From contig NZ_JAAIYO010000018.1 of NCBI RefSeq assembly GCF_014930455.1, positions 1 to 64,000 of the forward strand: a DNA stretch of 64,000 bases. Reading direction: 5' to 3'. The translations under genes and the position numbers were made by a program. Under the pieces are notes generated by a model, which saw nothing but the letters and a program-made list of their open reading frames with translations, had not been told where the DNA came from and did no database searches. Shown here one piece after another: positions 44,480 through 53,001 of the stretch. Every line of letters starts with the position of its first letter. Positions within the stretch are counted from its first letter, which is position 1. The DNA comes from Corallococcus soli (GTDB lineage Bacteria; Myxococcota; Myxococcia; Myxococcales; Myxococcaceae).

Positions 44480-45643
44480 ATGCGCCTGTTCTCGCTCCCG
44501 TTCCTGATGTTGCTGAGCGCCTGCACCGCCTCCCGCGTGGCGGTGCCCCCTCCCACGGGCGAGGAGGTGACGGTCTTCGTCCACGGCTACCGGGGCTCGT
44601 TCCTCACCTCGACGGACGCGGAGCGCGAGCGGGCCTGGGTGTCGGTGGGCGACGTGCTGTCGCGCGGGGAGCGCTCCCTGGCGCTGCCGTTCCCGGGCCA
44701 GCGGCCCGCGCCCCGGTTCGGCCCGCTCGAAGCGGACGGGCCGGTGACGCGCTTCACGGTGCTGCCGTGGGTGGGGCAGTACGAAGTCTACAAGGGGTTC
44801 CTGGAGTTCGGACGCGAGCGCCTGCCGGGCTTCGTCGTGTTCGACTACGACTGGCGCCAGGACAACCGGGAGACGGCGAAGCGGCTGTGCGCGCTGTTGG
44901 ATCAACTGGCCGAGTCGCGCGGGGGCAAGGTGAAGGTGAACCTGGTGGCGCACAGCATGGGGGGGCTCGTCACCCTCCAGTGCTTGCGCTACGGGCTGGG
45001 CGACGACACGGGCGAGCCCACCTGGGCGGGCGCGCGGCACGTGAAGCGGGTGGTGTTCCTGGGCACGCCCTTCCGCGGGGCGCCGGGCATGTTCGACGAC
45101 TTCACGCTGGGCACGCCGGTGGGCCGCAACCACGCGCTCCTGTCACCCGACGCGCTGTTCACCTTCGCGTCCGCGTTCCAGCTGCTCCCCGCCGAAAGCG
45201 ACTTCTTCGTGGACGCGAGCGGTCAGCCGGTGGACTTCGACGCGTATTCGCCGGAGGCCTGGAGCCAGGGCGGGTGGGGCGTGTTCCAGGACGTGGGCCT
45301 GCGCACGGAGCCCGCGTACCGGGCGCAGCTGGAGCGCATGCTGGCGGCGAGGGCCGGCCTGGCCCGGTCGCTCGCGGACCGGGAGGGGCCCCCGCCGCCG
45401 TTCCGCACGCTGGCGGTGGTGGGCGTGGGGCAGACGTTGATCAAGTCCTTCCGGGTCATCGACGGGAAGCCCACGTTCGAGGACCCCATCGTCGCGACCG
45501 GCGACGGCTCCGTGCTCGTGACGCGCGCGATGCCCCCGTCGCCGCTCCACGTGGACCGGCTGGAGACGCAGGCGGACCACATGGGGATGATGGGCGACGA
45601 AGAGGTGCAGGAGGCCGTCGCGCGGTTCATCGCCGGAGACTGA
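44480..45643 (+). CDS. Alpha/beta-hydrolase lipoprotein, lipase/LCAT-like
   Basis: A 387-residue predicted lipoprotein: signal MRLFSLPFLMLLSAC with lipobox Cys15. The hydrolase core has VTVFVHGYRGSF (oxyanion HG), the nucleophile elbow NLVAHSMGGLVTLQCL (Ser near residue 158), FDYDWRQDNRETAKRL and a late His in QADHMGMMG. This pattern fits lecithin-cholesterol acyltransferase-like or PGAP1-like lipases. Substrate is unknown. It is divergent from the MscS gene across about 220 bases in which no other feature was seen. Confidence 0.85.
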   Translation: MRLFSLPFLMLLSACTASRVAVPPPTGEEVTVFVHGYRGSFLTSTDAERERAWVSVGDVLSRGERSLALPFPGQRPAPRFGPLEADGPVTRFTVLPWVGQYEVYKGFLEFGRERLPGFVVFDYDWRQDNRETAKRLCALLDQLAESRGGKVKVNLVAHSMGGLVTLQCLRYGLGDDTGEPTWAGARHVKRVVFLGTPFRGAPGMFDDFTLGTPVGRNHALLSPDALFTFASAFQLLPAESDFFVDASGQPVDFDAYSPEAWSQGGWGVFQDVGLRTEPAYRAQLERMLAARAGLARSLADREGPPPPFRTLAVVGVGQTLIKSFRVIDGKPTFEDPIVATGDGSVLVTRAMPPSPLHVDRLETQADHMGMMGDEEVQEAVARFIAGD

Positions 45644-45670
45644 GGGAGACTGACGCGCGGGGACGGGACG

Positions 45671-46336
45671 TCAGTCCCCGGCGACGGCGAGCTGCCAGTC
45701 GCCGTCCACGGTGATGCCCACGCGCAGGCCCAGGTAGCTCTTGTCCTTGCGCATCGCCTGGAGCTGGTCGTCGGGGTAGAGGCCCTTGAGCGCGCGGTAG
45801 TCCGCGGCGGTGGCGCCCTCGCGGAACGCGGTGGGCCAGTAGATGAGGTTGCCCTCCTGGTAGAAGGGCAGGTTGAGGACCTGGACCAGCCGCGACAGCA
45901 CGGGCTGCGGGGACTCCGCCCACTCCTCCTGGATGCGCCAGGTGGTGGCCATGTCCTGGTCGGGGTCGTAGGAGAAGCGCACGGCCTTGCCCTTTTCGTC
46001 CCCCAGCTTCTGGAGCGCCGCGTAGTCGCAGGCCACCGCGGCCGCGATGATGCGCTCGCGCATGGACGCCACCGCCGGGGGCAGGGGCTTCGCGGTGGGC
46101 TTCGGCACCGGGCTCAGGTCGCGGGCGGAGCACGTCGCCGCCGTCGTCGTCCCGGCATCGGTGGTGGCGCCAGCGTCGGCCAGCGCTCCGGCATCCGGTT
46201 CCGCTGGGGCGGGCGTGGCGGGAGGCGGCGTGGGCCGGGTGGTGGGCGCGGACGGTTCGGCGGGCGCACGGGGGGCCTCCGTGCAGGCCAGGCAGGTGGC
46301 CAGGAGGCAGGCGGACAGCAGGGGAGCGCGGTTCAT
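45671..46336 (-). CDS. Lipoprotein of unknown function
   Basis: A 221-residue lipoprotein: signal MNRAPLLSACLLATCLAC with lipobox, then a Pro/Ala/Thr-rich linker (PAEPSAPTTRPTPPPATPAP) and a globular C-terminal part (SMRERIIAAAVACDYAALQK, QEEWAESPQPVLSRLVQVLN). No family recognised. Convergent with the lipase gene. Confidence 0.75.
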   Translation of the reverse strand: MNRAPLLSACLLATCLACTEAPRAPAEPSAPTTRPTPPPATPAPAEPDAGALADAGATTDAGTTTAATCSARDLSPVPKPTAKPLPPAVASMRERIIAAAVACDYAALQKLGDEKGKAVRFSYDPDQDMATTWRIQEEWAESPQPVLSRLVQVLNLPFYQEGNLIYWPTAFREGATAADYRALKGLYPDDQLQAMRKDKSYLGLRVGITVDGDWQLAVAGD

Positions 46337-46503
46337 GGCCCGGGTTTAGTTCATCGCCACCCAAAGGCGGGGCCGTGGGAGGCCCCATCTGTGAAGGAGT
46401 GCGCAGCGCCCCCCGCCCCGCGACAGTCCCCCGGCGCCCCCGGATTGCGTGCTTGCGTCGTTCTGGGACTTCGGTTACTCCTCCCACACCGGAAGTCAGT
46501 CCT

Positions 46504-46577
<74 letters not shown>

Positions 46578-46584
46578 CAGAGAT

Positions 46585-46631
46585 AAGGGCCCGGGATTGT
46601 TGGGGATTCTTCCCAATAATCCCGGGCCCTT
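46585..46631. terminator. Strong hairpin just after tRNA-Arg
   Basis: AAGGGCCCGGGATTGTTGGG and CCCAATAATCCCGGGCCCTT form a near-perfect stem of about 20 pairs around a 7-base loop. It starts 8 bases after the tRNA and probably terminates tRNA transcription. Only a short T run follows. A weaker hairpin with similar sequence (AAAGGCC...GGCCTTTT) follows the other copy of the repeat at about 51575-51620. Confidence 0.7.
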
Positions 46632-46872
46632 CGTCGTTTCCGGCCGGGCCTTGTAGCAAGGATGCAGCAAACGGAATGGCTGCCGCACCCGGAGGGAGGA
46701 CAGGGCCCCGTTCCCCTCTATCGCTCCCCTGCTGCTCCGTCGGTCCCGCAGGCGTGGGGATGAGCCCCAGGGAGAGGCTGTCCACCTCCTTGCGGAGGTA
46801 GTCCGGCGTCAGGTGGCCGTAGACCTCCACCGTGATGCGCGGATCCCGATGGCGCAGGATCTTCTGGACGCT

Positions 46873-47211
46873 GAAGTACCGCCCCGACTTTCCCCAGCGC
46901 TTCGGCTGCCTTGAGGACGCCCGCGGCTACTGCGGCGACTTCTTCCGCTGGTACAACGAGGAACACCACCACGCGGGGCTGGGTCTGCTCACCCCTCACG
47001 ACGTCCACCACGGCCTGGCGGACGCGCGCCTCGCGGCCCGCGCCACCGTCCTTGCGGCCGCCTTCGGCGCGCACCCCGAGCGCTTCTCCCTCGGCCCGCC
47101 GAAGCCCCAGGCCCTTCCGAACGCCGTCTGGATCAACAACCCCGCGCCGCGCCCCAACTCACAGGTGGCTGCGCACTAATTTCTCAGCTTCACCGTCTCA
47201 TTCACGTTGAC
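46873..47211 (+). pseudogene. IS3-family OrfB, C-terminal fragment and right end
   Basis: Reads TLKYRPDFPQRFGCLEDARG, YCGDFFRWYNEEHHHAGLGL then PKPQALPNAVWINNPAPRPN, nearly identical to the C-terminus of the full copy at 48.8-50.3 kb but on the other strand. After the stop the terminal inverted repeat ACCGTCTCATTCACGTTGAC ends near 47211. The left part of the element is lost where it joins the integrase remnant. Confidence 0.9.
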
Positions 47212-47339
47212 AGGTTCCGGGCCTCGGAGGCGGCCCGGTCATCCGCACGCGGCCGGCCCGGCTTCTTCTTCTTTTTGGGAGCCGGGAGCAGCAGAGCGAC
47301 TCGCTCCCACAGCGCATCCGGTACGAGTTCGCGTGCCAT
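47212..47339 (-). pseudogene. IS5-like transposase, N-terminal fragment
   Basis: From ATG 47339 leftwards: MARELVPDALWERVALLLPA, PKKKKKPGRPRADDRAA. The pattern LVPDxLWERxxxLLPxP...PGRPRxDDRAA is the start of IS5-type DDE transposases. It is cut after about 40 residues by the IS3 end at 47211. Confidence 0.8.
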
Positions 47340-47590
47340 GGGCCTCTGGTGCCCATGGTTCGGCTATCCGTCCACCCTGCCGTCCACTCTCAAACCTGAC
47401 TTTTGTTAGGCGCTCTTACATTCGAGAAGGGCCGGTCCCCGCCCACCTCGAGCATCTACACTTCCGCGAGAAGACCAGCAGTGCCAACGCTTGGTTGGTG
47501 CTCCCCACCGAAGATGGCGTGCACCGGTCTTCGCCAATCACTGATTCCCGTCTCAGGCGGGCGCTGCGGCGGTCCGGGAGGCGCGATGGA
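47340..47590. other. Non-coding stretch in island 2
   Basis: About 250 bases holding the presumed end of the IS5-like element (near 47400) and no convincing gene. Confidence 0.4.
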
Positions 47591-47947
47591 TCACTGAGCC
47601 CCCCCTCCACGCGCCGAGACAGCCTCCATGGCAGCCTGTCCAGCCATCTCGTACGTCTTCTTCCAGATCCATTCGGCCTCGCTCTGGCCCTTCTTCTTGC
47701 TGGGTCTGGAGCACGACTGCTTTCCGGCTTTCGCACAACATTTGTGGAAGCTCTCGGAGGGCTGCCGGTAGTTGTCCCGCCAAGCGTGGTAGTCGTCGGA
47801 GTAATAGTCGTACGAAGCCTTACACTGGTAGGTGGGCTTGCTCGGCCCGTACTTAGCGCAGCTTTCCGAGCAGTAGTGGTACCACCACGACTCAGCATGC
47901 GCGGCACCGGGAATGGCGAGAGTTAGAAGCAGCAGTGAGTAGCGCAT
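47591..47947 (-). CDS. Small secreted Cys-rich protein
   Basis: A 118-residue protein with a clean signal peptide (MRYSLLLLTLAIPGAAHA, cleavage before ESWW). The mature part has eight or so cysteines and many Tyr/Trp (YHYCSESCAKYGPSKPTYQC, ASYDYYSDDYHAWRDNY, FHKCCAKAGKQSCS). GAAGGAA lies 4 bases before the chosen ATG at 47947; a longer reading upstream is Arg-rich and unlikely. No family is recognised. It is one of only two apparently intact non-transposon genes in the tRNA-Arg island. A secreted toxin-like or enzyme-inhibitor role is possible but unsupported. Confidence 0.7.
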   Translation of the reverse strand: MRYSLLLLTLAIPGAAHAESWWYHYCSESCAKYGPSKPTYQCKASYDYYSDDYHAWRDNYRQPSESFHKCCAKAGKQSCSRPSKKKGQSEAEWIWKKTYEMAGQAAMEAVSARGGGAQ

Positions 47948-48237
47948 TTCGTTCCTTCGGGCATTCACCTGGTTCACGTTCGGTCTAACCAAACCGAACG
48001 TCGGCAGCTCGCAGCTCTTCGGCAAGCCTCGCCGTGGAGCGGGCCGCTCCTTCGGTCGTGCTCCGCGTTTACGGGCAGTGGGACGCCGCCCCGCAAGCCG
48101 AGCCCGACGCGTCAATCCGGATCTGTGGGGCGGCCTGAAGGACCAGGGTGGAATCTAGGTAAGACTTCGCCGTGCCCCGTCGTGACGGGCTCCTGCTTCT
48201 CGTGAGACCTCCTGCGGCCTACGCCAGGAGGGAGTCC

Positions 48238-48468
48238 GTGGAGCTGGAGCAGTTCCGTCAGGAAGCACGGCGATTGAAGGCCGGGCGGCGCAGTGGCTCC
48301 TTGCCGTTTCCCGAGGCGCTGCGCGCCTTCGCGGTGCGCTACGCCGAGCACACCGTGGCGGCGGGTGGGACGGTGACGGACGCGGCGCAGAAGCTGGGAG
48401 TGTCCGGGCCGACGCTCTACGAGTGGCGCAAGGGACGGCCCGCGGAGCGCTGTAACAGGCCGGGGTAA
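48238..48468 (+). CDS. IS66-type accessory (TnpA-like) helix-turn-helix protein, partial
   Basis: 76 residues from GTG 48238, which has AGGAGG 6 bases upstream: MELEQFRQEARRLKAGRRSG then FPEALRAFAVRYAEHTVAAG and AAQKLGVSGPTLYEWRKG. The RRxFPxxLRxxAVRYA...LGVSxxTLxxW layout matches the small HTH protein of IS66-type elements. The last residues and stop come from adjoining sequence. TnpB and TnpC are absent, so it is a remnant. The 290 bases before it (47948-48237) show nothing else. Confidence 0.6.
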   Translation: MELEQFRQEARRLKAGRRSGSLPFPEALRAFAVRYAEHTVAAGGTVTDAAQKLGVSGPTLYEWRKGRPAERCNRPG

Positions 48469-48507
48469 TGGATCGCAGTCGGGTCGGCCAAGCTGTTCGT
48501 AGCCGGG

Positions 48508-48786
48508 TCGGCCCAGCTGCGTCTTCTTGCGGTGCGCAATGCCTTTCTTCTGGCACTCGGCCTGGGTGCGGTAGAGCCGAAAGAGGACGGGCCGCGCCCA
48601 GGGGCGCGAAGCGAAGGGCACCTGCACCAGCACCGCCAGCGTCACCCAGACGTGGCCGAAGCAGAAGACGTGCACAGCTCGGGTGGAGTGCACCGCATCC
48701 AGGTGGCTGCCCAGACCGAACACCTTCGGCCCTTTGTGGCTGCATAGGGTGTCGTCGAGCACCAGTCGCAGGGGCCCCAGCGGAAC
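48508..48786 (-). pseudogene. IS701/IS4-like transposase fragment
   Basis: Reads leftwards from the IS3 junction: LVLDDTLCSHKGPKVFGLGS, HLDAVHSTRAVHVFCFGHVW, then VPFASRPWARPVLFRLYRTQ and KKGIAHRKKTQLG. The DDT..H.GK/PKVFG...STR...F.FGHVWV..AV block is that of DDE transposases of the IS701 type (first catalytic Asp region). It is broken by the IS3 copy on the right and by IS66 debris on the left. Confidence 0.75.
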
Positions 48787-48820
48787 CTGTCAACGTGAAT
48801 GAGACGGTGAAACTGAGAGA

Positions 48821-49829
48821 TTAGTGCGCAGCCGCCTGTGAGCTGGGGCGCGGCGCGGGGTTGTTGATCCAGACGGCGTTCGGAAGGGCCTGGGGCTTCG
48901 GAGGGCCGTGAGGAAAACGCTCGGGATGGGCGTCGTAGGCCGCCGCGAGAACGGTCGCGCGGGCGGCGAGGCGCGCGTCCGCCAGGCCGTGGTGGACGTC
49001 GTGAGGGGTGAGCAGCCCCAGCCCCGCGTGGTGGTGCTCCTCGTTGTACCAGCGGAAGAAGTCGCCGCAGTAGCCGCGGGCGTCCTCAAGGCAGCCGAAG
49101 CGCTGGGGGAAGTCAGGCCGGTACTTCAGCGTCTTGAAGTGGGCCTCGCTGAAGGGGTTGTCGTTGGAGACGTGGGGCCGGGAGTGCGTCTTCGTCACGC
49201 CGAGGTCCGCCATCAGCAGGGCCACGGGCTTGGACGTCATGGAGGAGCCGCGGTCGGCGTGAATCGTCAGCTGGCCGGGTTGAATGCCCTGGCGCTCGCA
49301 GGTTTGCGCCAGCAGCTTCTGGGCGTGCGCGGCCGACTCGCGGTGCGCCACCAGCCAGCCGACGACGGAGCGGCTGAAGACGTCCATGACGACGTAGAGG
49401 TAGAAGGTAAGTCCACTTCGCCGGGCCGTGCAGCTTGGTGATGTCCCAACTCCAGAGCTCGTTCGGCTTCGTCGCGTGCACCTGGGGCGCCGGGTGGTGG
49501 GGGTGGCGCAGCTGGTTTCTGCGCTCGCGCACCTCCTGGTTCTGGGCAAGCACCCGGTACAGCGTGCGCTCCGAGCACAGGTAGCGGCCTTCATCGAGCA
49601 GCTGCGCGTAGACTTCCGCGGGCGCGGCATCCACGAATCTCGGCTCATGCAGCACGGCGAGCACCTCGGCCCGCTGCTCGGGGGACAAGGCCCGCGGCTG
49701 ACGGCGCTCCCGGGCCGGCGGCCCCTGCTTCGGCCGCAGTCGGCGGTAGAAGGTGGCTCGTGGCAGGCCCATCACCTGGCACACCGGCGCGATGCCCAGC
49801 TCGCCCACGGCCTCGCGTGCCGCGTCCAT
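48821..49829 (-). pseudogene. IS3 OrfB with an internal frameshift
   Basis: From ATG 49829: helix-turn-helix part (GIAPVCQVMGLPRATFYRRL), then ELWSWDITKLHGPAKWTY (first DDE Asp) in one frame up to about 49410. The homology continues in another frame as FYLYVVMDVFSRSVVGWLVA, HADRGSSMTSKPVALLMADL (second Asp) and NDNPFSEAHFKTLKYRPDF (Glu). One extra base near 49407-49412 (in a TTACCTTCTACC stretch) explains it. The start overlaps the OrfA stop. Unless this is a sequencing error or rescued by slippage, the transposase is inactive. Confidence 0.85.
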
Positions 49830-50236
49830 CAGGACTCCTCGTCTTGCTTGGGCAGTTCCACTCCCAGGATTTCCGATACTTTTTTTTGGAGCTCCAGCAG
49901 GGCCTCGGCGCGTTTGAGTCGCGCCTGGGAGCGGGCCAACTCTTTCTCCAGCTCGGCGATTCTCCGCGCACCTGGCTCGGCCACCTTCGCCGGGGGACCT
50001 CGCTTGGAAGGCGCCAGCGCCGCCAGTCCTCCGGCCTCACGTTGGCGCCGCCACACGCTCAGGAGCGAGGAGTACAGCCCCTCGCGCCGCAGCAGCGCCC
50101 CCACCTCACCGGGCTTCGTGCAGCGGTCCGCTTCCTCGAGGATGCGCCGCTTGTCCTCCGCCGTGAAGCGACGACGCTTCGCCTTCTCCACCACCTCGGT
50201 CTCCCCAACCCGAGCCTCTTTCACCACCGGATTCAT
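49829..50236 (-). CDS. IS3-family OrfA
   Basis: About 135 residues from ATG 50236 (AGGAACG just upstream): RRRFTAEDKRRILEEADRCT with LLRREGLYSSLLSVWRRQRE (helix-turn-helix), then a long coiled coil (RRIAELEKELARSQARLKRA, EALLELQKKVSEILGVEL). The product binds the IS ends and partners with OrfB. It looks intact. Confidence 0.88.
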   Translation of the reverse strand: MNPVVKEARVGETEVVEKAKRRRFTAEDKRRILEEADRCTKPGEVGALLRREGLYSSLLSVWRRQREAGGLAALAPSKRGPPAKVAEPGARRIAELEKELARSQARLKRAEALLELQKKVSEILGVELPKQDEES

Positions 50237-50302
50237 CGTTCCTGCCTGGCTCGCCCTGCACGCTAAACTACCGGGTACGAACTGTCTCACTCACGTTGGC
50301 AG

Positions 50303-50728
50303 AGAGGGCAGACGCTGTAGACCGTGCCGGTGCCTTTCAACGGGGCGCTGAAGGCGTTTGGCGTGAACGCAGAGGGCCACTCCCTGTTCGTTTCCGTGGG
50401 CGAGCCCACGGATGGGACAACGATAAGCCCTGGAGCCAGCCCGCGGCGGAATAGGCGGACCTGCCGCCCTGCCACACCTCGCCCCAGGCCACGCCGAAGC
50501 GCCGCTGCTGCGTCTCCACGCAGCAGTGGGTGCAGCCCGCGTGGACCTTCGAGCACCCGCGCCAGGGGGAAGGTGTGGTCGCACCACTGAACCTTCGTCG
50601 TCTCACCCACGGATTGGCCCGTCGCGGACTCCACGAAGAACATCGGCCCCAACGTGGCGAGCTGGAGCTGCGAGGAGAAGCCCAACGAGGCCTGCTCGAT
50701 CCATCTGCGCGCGAAGTAGGATGCGCGC
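50303..50728. other. Degraded coding remnant between IS3 and the GST gene
   Basis: Minus-strand pieces with protein-like character (WIEQASLGFSSQLQLATLGP, GETTKVQWCDHTFPLARVLE) appear but change frame; no intact gene or family is recognised. It may be part of a gene broken by the IS insertion, perhaps the one whose other end lies at 51.4-51.5 kb. Confidence 0.3.
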
Positions 50729-51367
50729 ATGCTCAAGGTCTACGGCTTCTCCCGAGTGAACAAGATGGCTCGCGGTAAGACCCGTGATTTGCGCGTGCTG
50801 TGGGCGCTGGAGGAGATGGGTCTGCCGTACGAGGTCGTGGGGATGGACCATCCGCGGCACGACCTCGATACGCCCGCGTATCGCGCGCTCAATCCGTTCG
50901 GACAGATTCCGGTGCTCGACGACGACGGCGTGGTCGTCACCGAGTCGGGCGCGATTCTGCTCTACCTTGCCCGCAAGAGCGGCAAGCTGATGCCGCGCGA
51001 CCTTGCCGGCGAAGCGCAGGTACTGCGCTGGTGCGTCGCGGCCCTGAACACGATCGAAGTCCCCATCCTGACCGCGTGGTTCGTCGACCTGAACGGCGGC
51101 AAGGGCACCAAGGGGAGTGATGCGCTTCACCAATGGGGAGACATGCGCCTGAAGCAGCTCGACGGCTGGCTCGCTGGCAGAGAGTTCGTCGCGACCGACG
51201 AGTTCACGGTCGCGGACCTCTTGATGACACATGTGCTGGGCGCCGGCACCGACGAGAGTGTCGTCAAGGACCACCCAAACGTGCTCGCCTTCCAGAAGCG
51301 CTGCATCGCGCGCCCGGCTTGGAAGAAGGCGTTCGACGCCTACTGCGACCGCGTCGAGGCGGGCTGA
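50729..51367 (+). CDS. Glutathione S-transferase family protein
   Basis: A 212-residue GST. The N-terminal thioredoxin-like domain has RVLWALEEMGLPYEVVGMDH, YRALNPFGQIPVLDDDGVVV (cis-Pro) and TESGAILLYLARKSG (glutathione-gamma-Glu binding Glu-Ser). The helical C-terminal domain ends TVADLLMTHVLGAG and PAWKKAFDAYCDR. TAGGA is 8 bases before the ATG. It is island cargo; its less G/C-biased codons stand out from its surroundings. It may detoxify electrophiles; the substrate is unknown. Confidence 0.9.
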   Translation: MLKVYGFSRVNKMARGKTRDLRVLWALEEMGLPYEVVGMDHPRHDLDTPAYRALNPFGQIPVLDDDGVVVTESGAILLYLARKSGKLMPRDLAGEAQVLRWCVAALNTIEVPILTAWFVDLNGGKGTKGSDALHQWGDMRLKQLDGWLAGREFVATDEFTVADLLMTHVLGAGTDESVVKDHPNVLAFQKRCIARPAWKKAFDAYCDRVEAG

Positions 51368-51531
51368 GTGCGGGATGGCCTTGCCGCCGCGCGGAGGGCA
51401 GTGGCACGTCGGCGTGCTGCCCGCCAAAGATGACGATGGGCAGGCCCCAGCGCTTCCCGTCAGCGGAGGAGCGCAGGCTCCACCAGATGCCCACCGTGTC
51501 CACGGCGATGACCTGGGCGTCGACCGTCAGC

Positions 51532-51559
51532 AGCCAAAGGCCGCAGGTTCGAATCCTGC
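51532..51559 (+). repeat. attR of tRNA-Arg island
   Basis: 28-bp copy of tRNA-Arg bases 46542-46569. The 5' half of a tRNA is missing here, so it is not a functional tRNA. Between the GST stop and this repeat (51368-51531) the minus strand reads VDAQVIAVDTVGIWWSLRSS, a protein-like remnant of unknown family. Confidence 0.85.
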
Positions 51560-51622
51560 CTCGCGCGCTGAAACAAAGGCCTGGAATCATCGGGGAAGCC
51601 CACGGGGTCCGGGCCTTTTCCG

Positions 51623-52720
51623 TCAGGCGCCTGTCACCTGCCGGATGAAGGCGATCATCCGGGCGCAGGTGGTGTCCAGGTCCATCCGCTCCTCGGCCAT
51701 CCGGCGGGACTCGCGGCCCATGGCCTCCAGCGTGTCCGGCCGGGCCACCAGCGCGTCCAGGGCGTTCGCGAGGGCCGCGTAGTCGCCCACCGGCACGATG
51801 CGCCCGTCCACCCCATCGCGCACCAGCTCGCCCACCCCGCCCGAGGCCGTGGTGACCACCGCGAGGCCCGCGGACTTCGCCTCGGCGATGGCCCAGGAGG
51901 ACATGTCCGCCAGCGTCGGCAGCACGAAGAGGTCCGCGGCCTGCGCGAGCGCGATGAGCTCCGGTGAGTTGGGCGGGACGCCCACGTGGACGCGGACGCC
52001 GGGCGGCGCTTTGAAGGGGAGGGAGGTCACCACGTCGAGCTGCCAGCCCCGCTGGCGCGTCTCCCAGGCCCAGCGCAGCAGGAGGTCACCTCCCTTGCGG
52101 CCCAGGTCCCCACCCACGAAGAGCAGGCGCACCACGCCGTCGCGCGGACGCCGTGCCGGATTGGGGCGCCACAGGGTGGTGTCGACGCTGGGCCACACGA
52201 CGTGGACCTGCGCGGAGGGCACGCCGTACTCCTCCACCAGCGAGCGCCGCGTGAACTCCGAAAAGGACAACATGCCCTTCGCGAGTCCATACGTGCGGCG
52301 GTGAAGCAGGTGCTTCGCCCGGCCCGACCAGCCGGCGTGCTGGGAGCGCATCCCGTAGTACTGGAGGTAGGCCTCCAGGCCGCTGGGCGTGGCGTCCGTC
52401 GAAATCACGCTCGGCACGCGGCGCATGAAGTCGTGGGCCAGGTGCGCCATCCGCTGCGTGTGCACGACCAGCGCATGGAGGGGCTCCCGGGCGAGTGCCC
52501 GCCGCAGCGCGAACCGCGTCCTCAGCCCGCCGCGCACGGACAGCCGGGAGCGCGACAGCGGGAGCTGCTCCCAGACGTCATCCGCGTGCTCGTCGATGGG
52601 CAGCCACACCGGCGTGATGTCATCGCGCCGCGCCATGGCCCGCTGGAGGTTCTCGAGGAAGACCGAATTGCCGAGCGTCGTTTCAATGGCGAACGCGATG
52701 CGTGGGGCCGACGCGGACAT
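51623..52720 (-). CDS. Glycosyltransferase family 4 protein
   Basis: A 365-residue GT-B retaining glycosyltransferase. The N-terminal half opens RIAFAIETTLGNSVFLENLQ. The C-terminal half has VRLLFVGGDLGRKGGDLLLR (GT4 fold start), ALAQAADLFVLPTLADMSSW and AIAEAKSAGLAVVTTASGGV (nucleotide-sugar-binding EX7E-like region). It is likely involved in surface-polysaccharide or glycolipid synthesis. ATG 52720 (AGGAG upstream) is preferred over 52786. It stands alone next to the island end; the 281 bases to the next gene show nothing clear. Confidence 0.85.
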   Translation of the reverse strand: MSASAPRIAFAIETTLGNSVFLENLQRAMARRDDITPVWLPIDEHADDVWEQLPLSRSRLSVRGGLRTRFALRRALAREPLHALVVHTQRMAHLAHDFMRRVPSVISTDATPSGLEAYLQYYGMRSQHAGWSGRAKHLLHRRTYGLAKGMLSFSEFTRRSLVEEYGVPSAQVHVVWPSVDTTLWRPNPARRPRDGVVRLLFVGGDLGRKGGDLLLRWAWETRQRGWQLDVVTSLPFKAPPGVRVHVGVPPNSPELIALAQAADLFVLPTLADMSSWAIAEAKSAGLAVVTTASGGVGELVRDGVDGRIVPVGDYAALANALDALVARPDTLEAMGRESRRMAEERMDLDTTCARMIAFIRQVTGA

Positions 52721-53001
52721 CTGCTTCACACTCCTGGCCGGTGCAGGACGGTCCTCTCGTGGATGCCGCTCGCGGGAGGCGCGCACCGGGTGCCCTCGGC
52801 TCTAGCGGGGCGTCGTGCCTCGCCGCCAGCAGGGCGGCCCCCGCCACGTCCGGATTCCCACGCGCGCCCGCGCTCCTGGCGCCTGGTGCACGGAGCGCCC
52901 CGTCAGGGGGACGGGGTTGACGGTGGCCCGACAGGACTTAAGGGGCCCGCGGCTCCAGCACCACGCTCACTTCCTGGAGCGCCGGCCGCCGCGGCCCGGC
53001 C

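Larger units (their letters stand above)
48787..50302 (-). mobile_element. IS3-family insertion sequence, near full length (about 1.5 kb)
   Basis: Both ends carry matching inverted repeats (left CTGTCAACGTGAATGAGACG; right, reversed, CTGCCAACGTGAGTGAGACA). It contains OrfA and OrfB in the leftward direction. No clear target-site duplication is seen. It interrupts an IS701-like transposase. A 3' fragment of the same element sits inverted at 46873-47211. Confidence 0.88.

Noticed and set aside
51532-51568. A second tRNA-Arg
   Set aside because: The 5' half of the cloverleaf is absent; it is an attachment-site copy.
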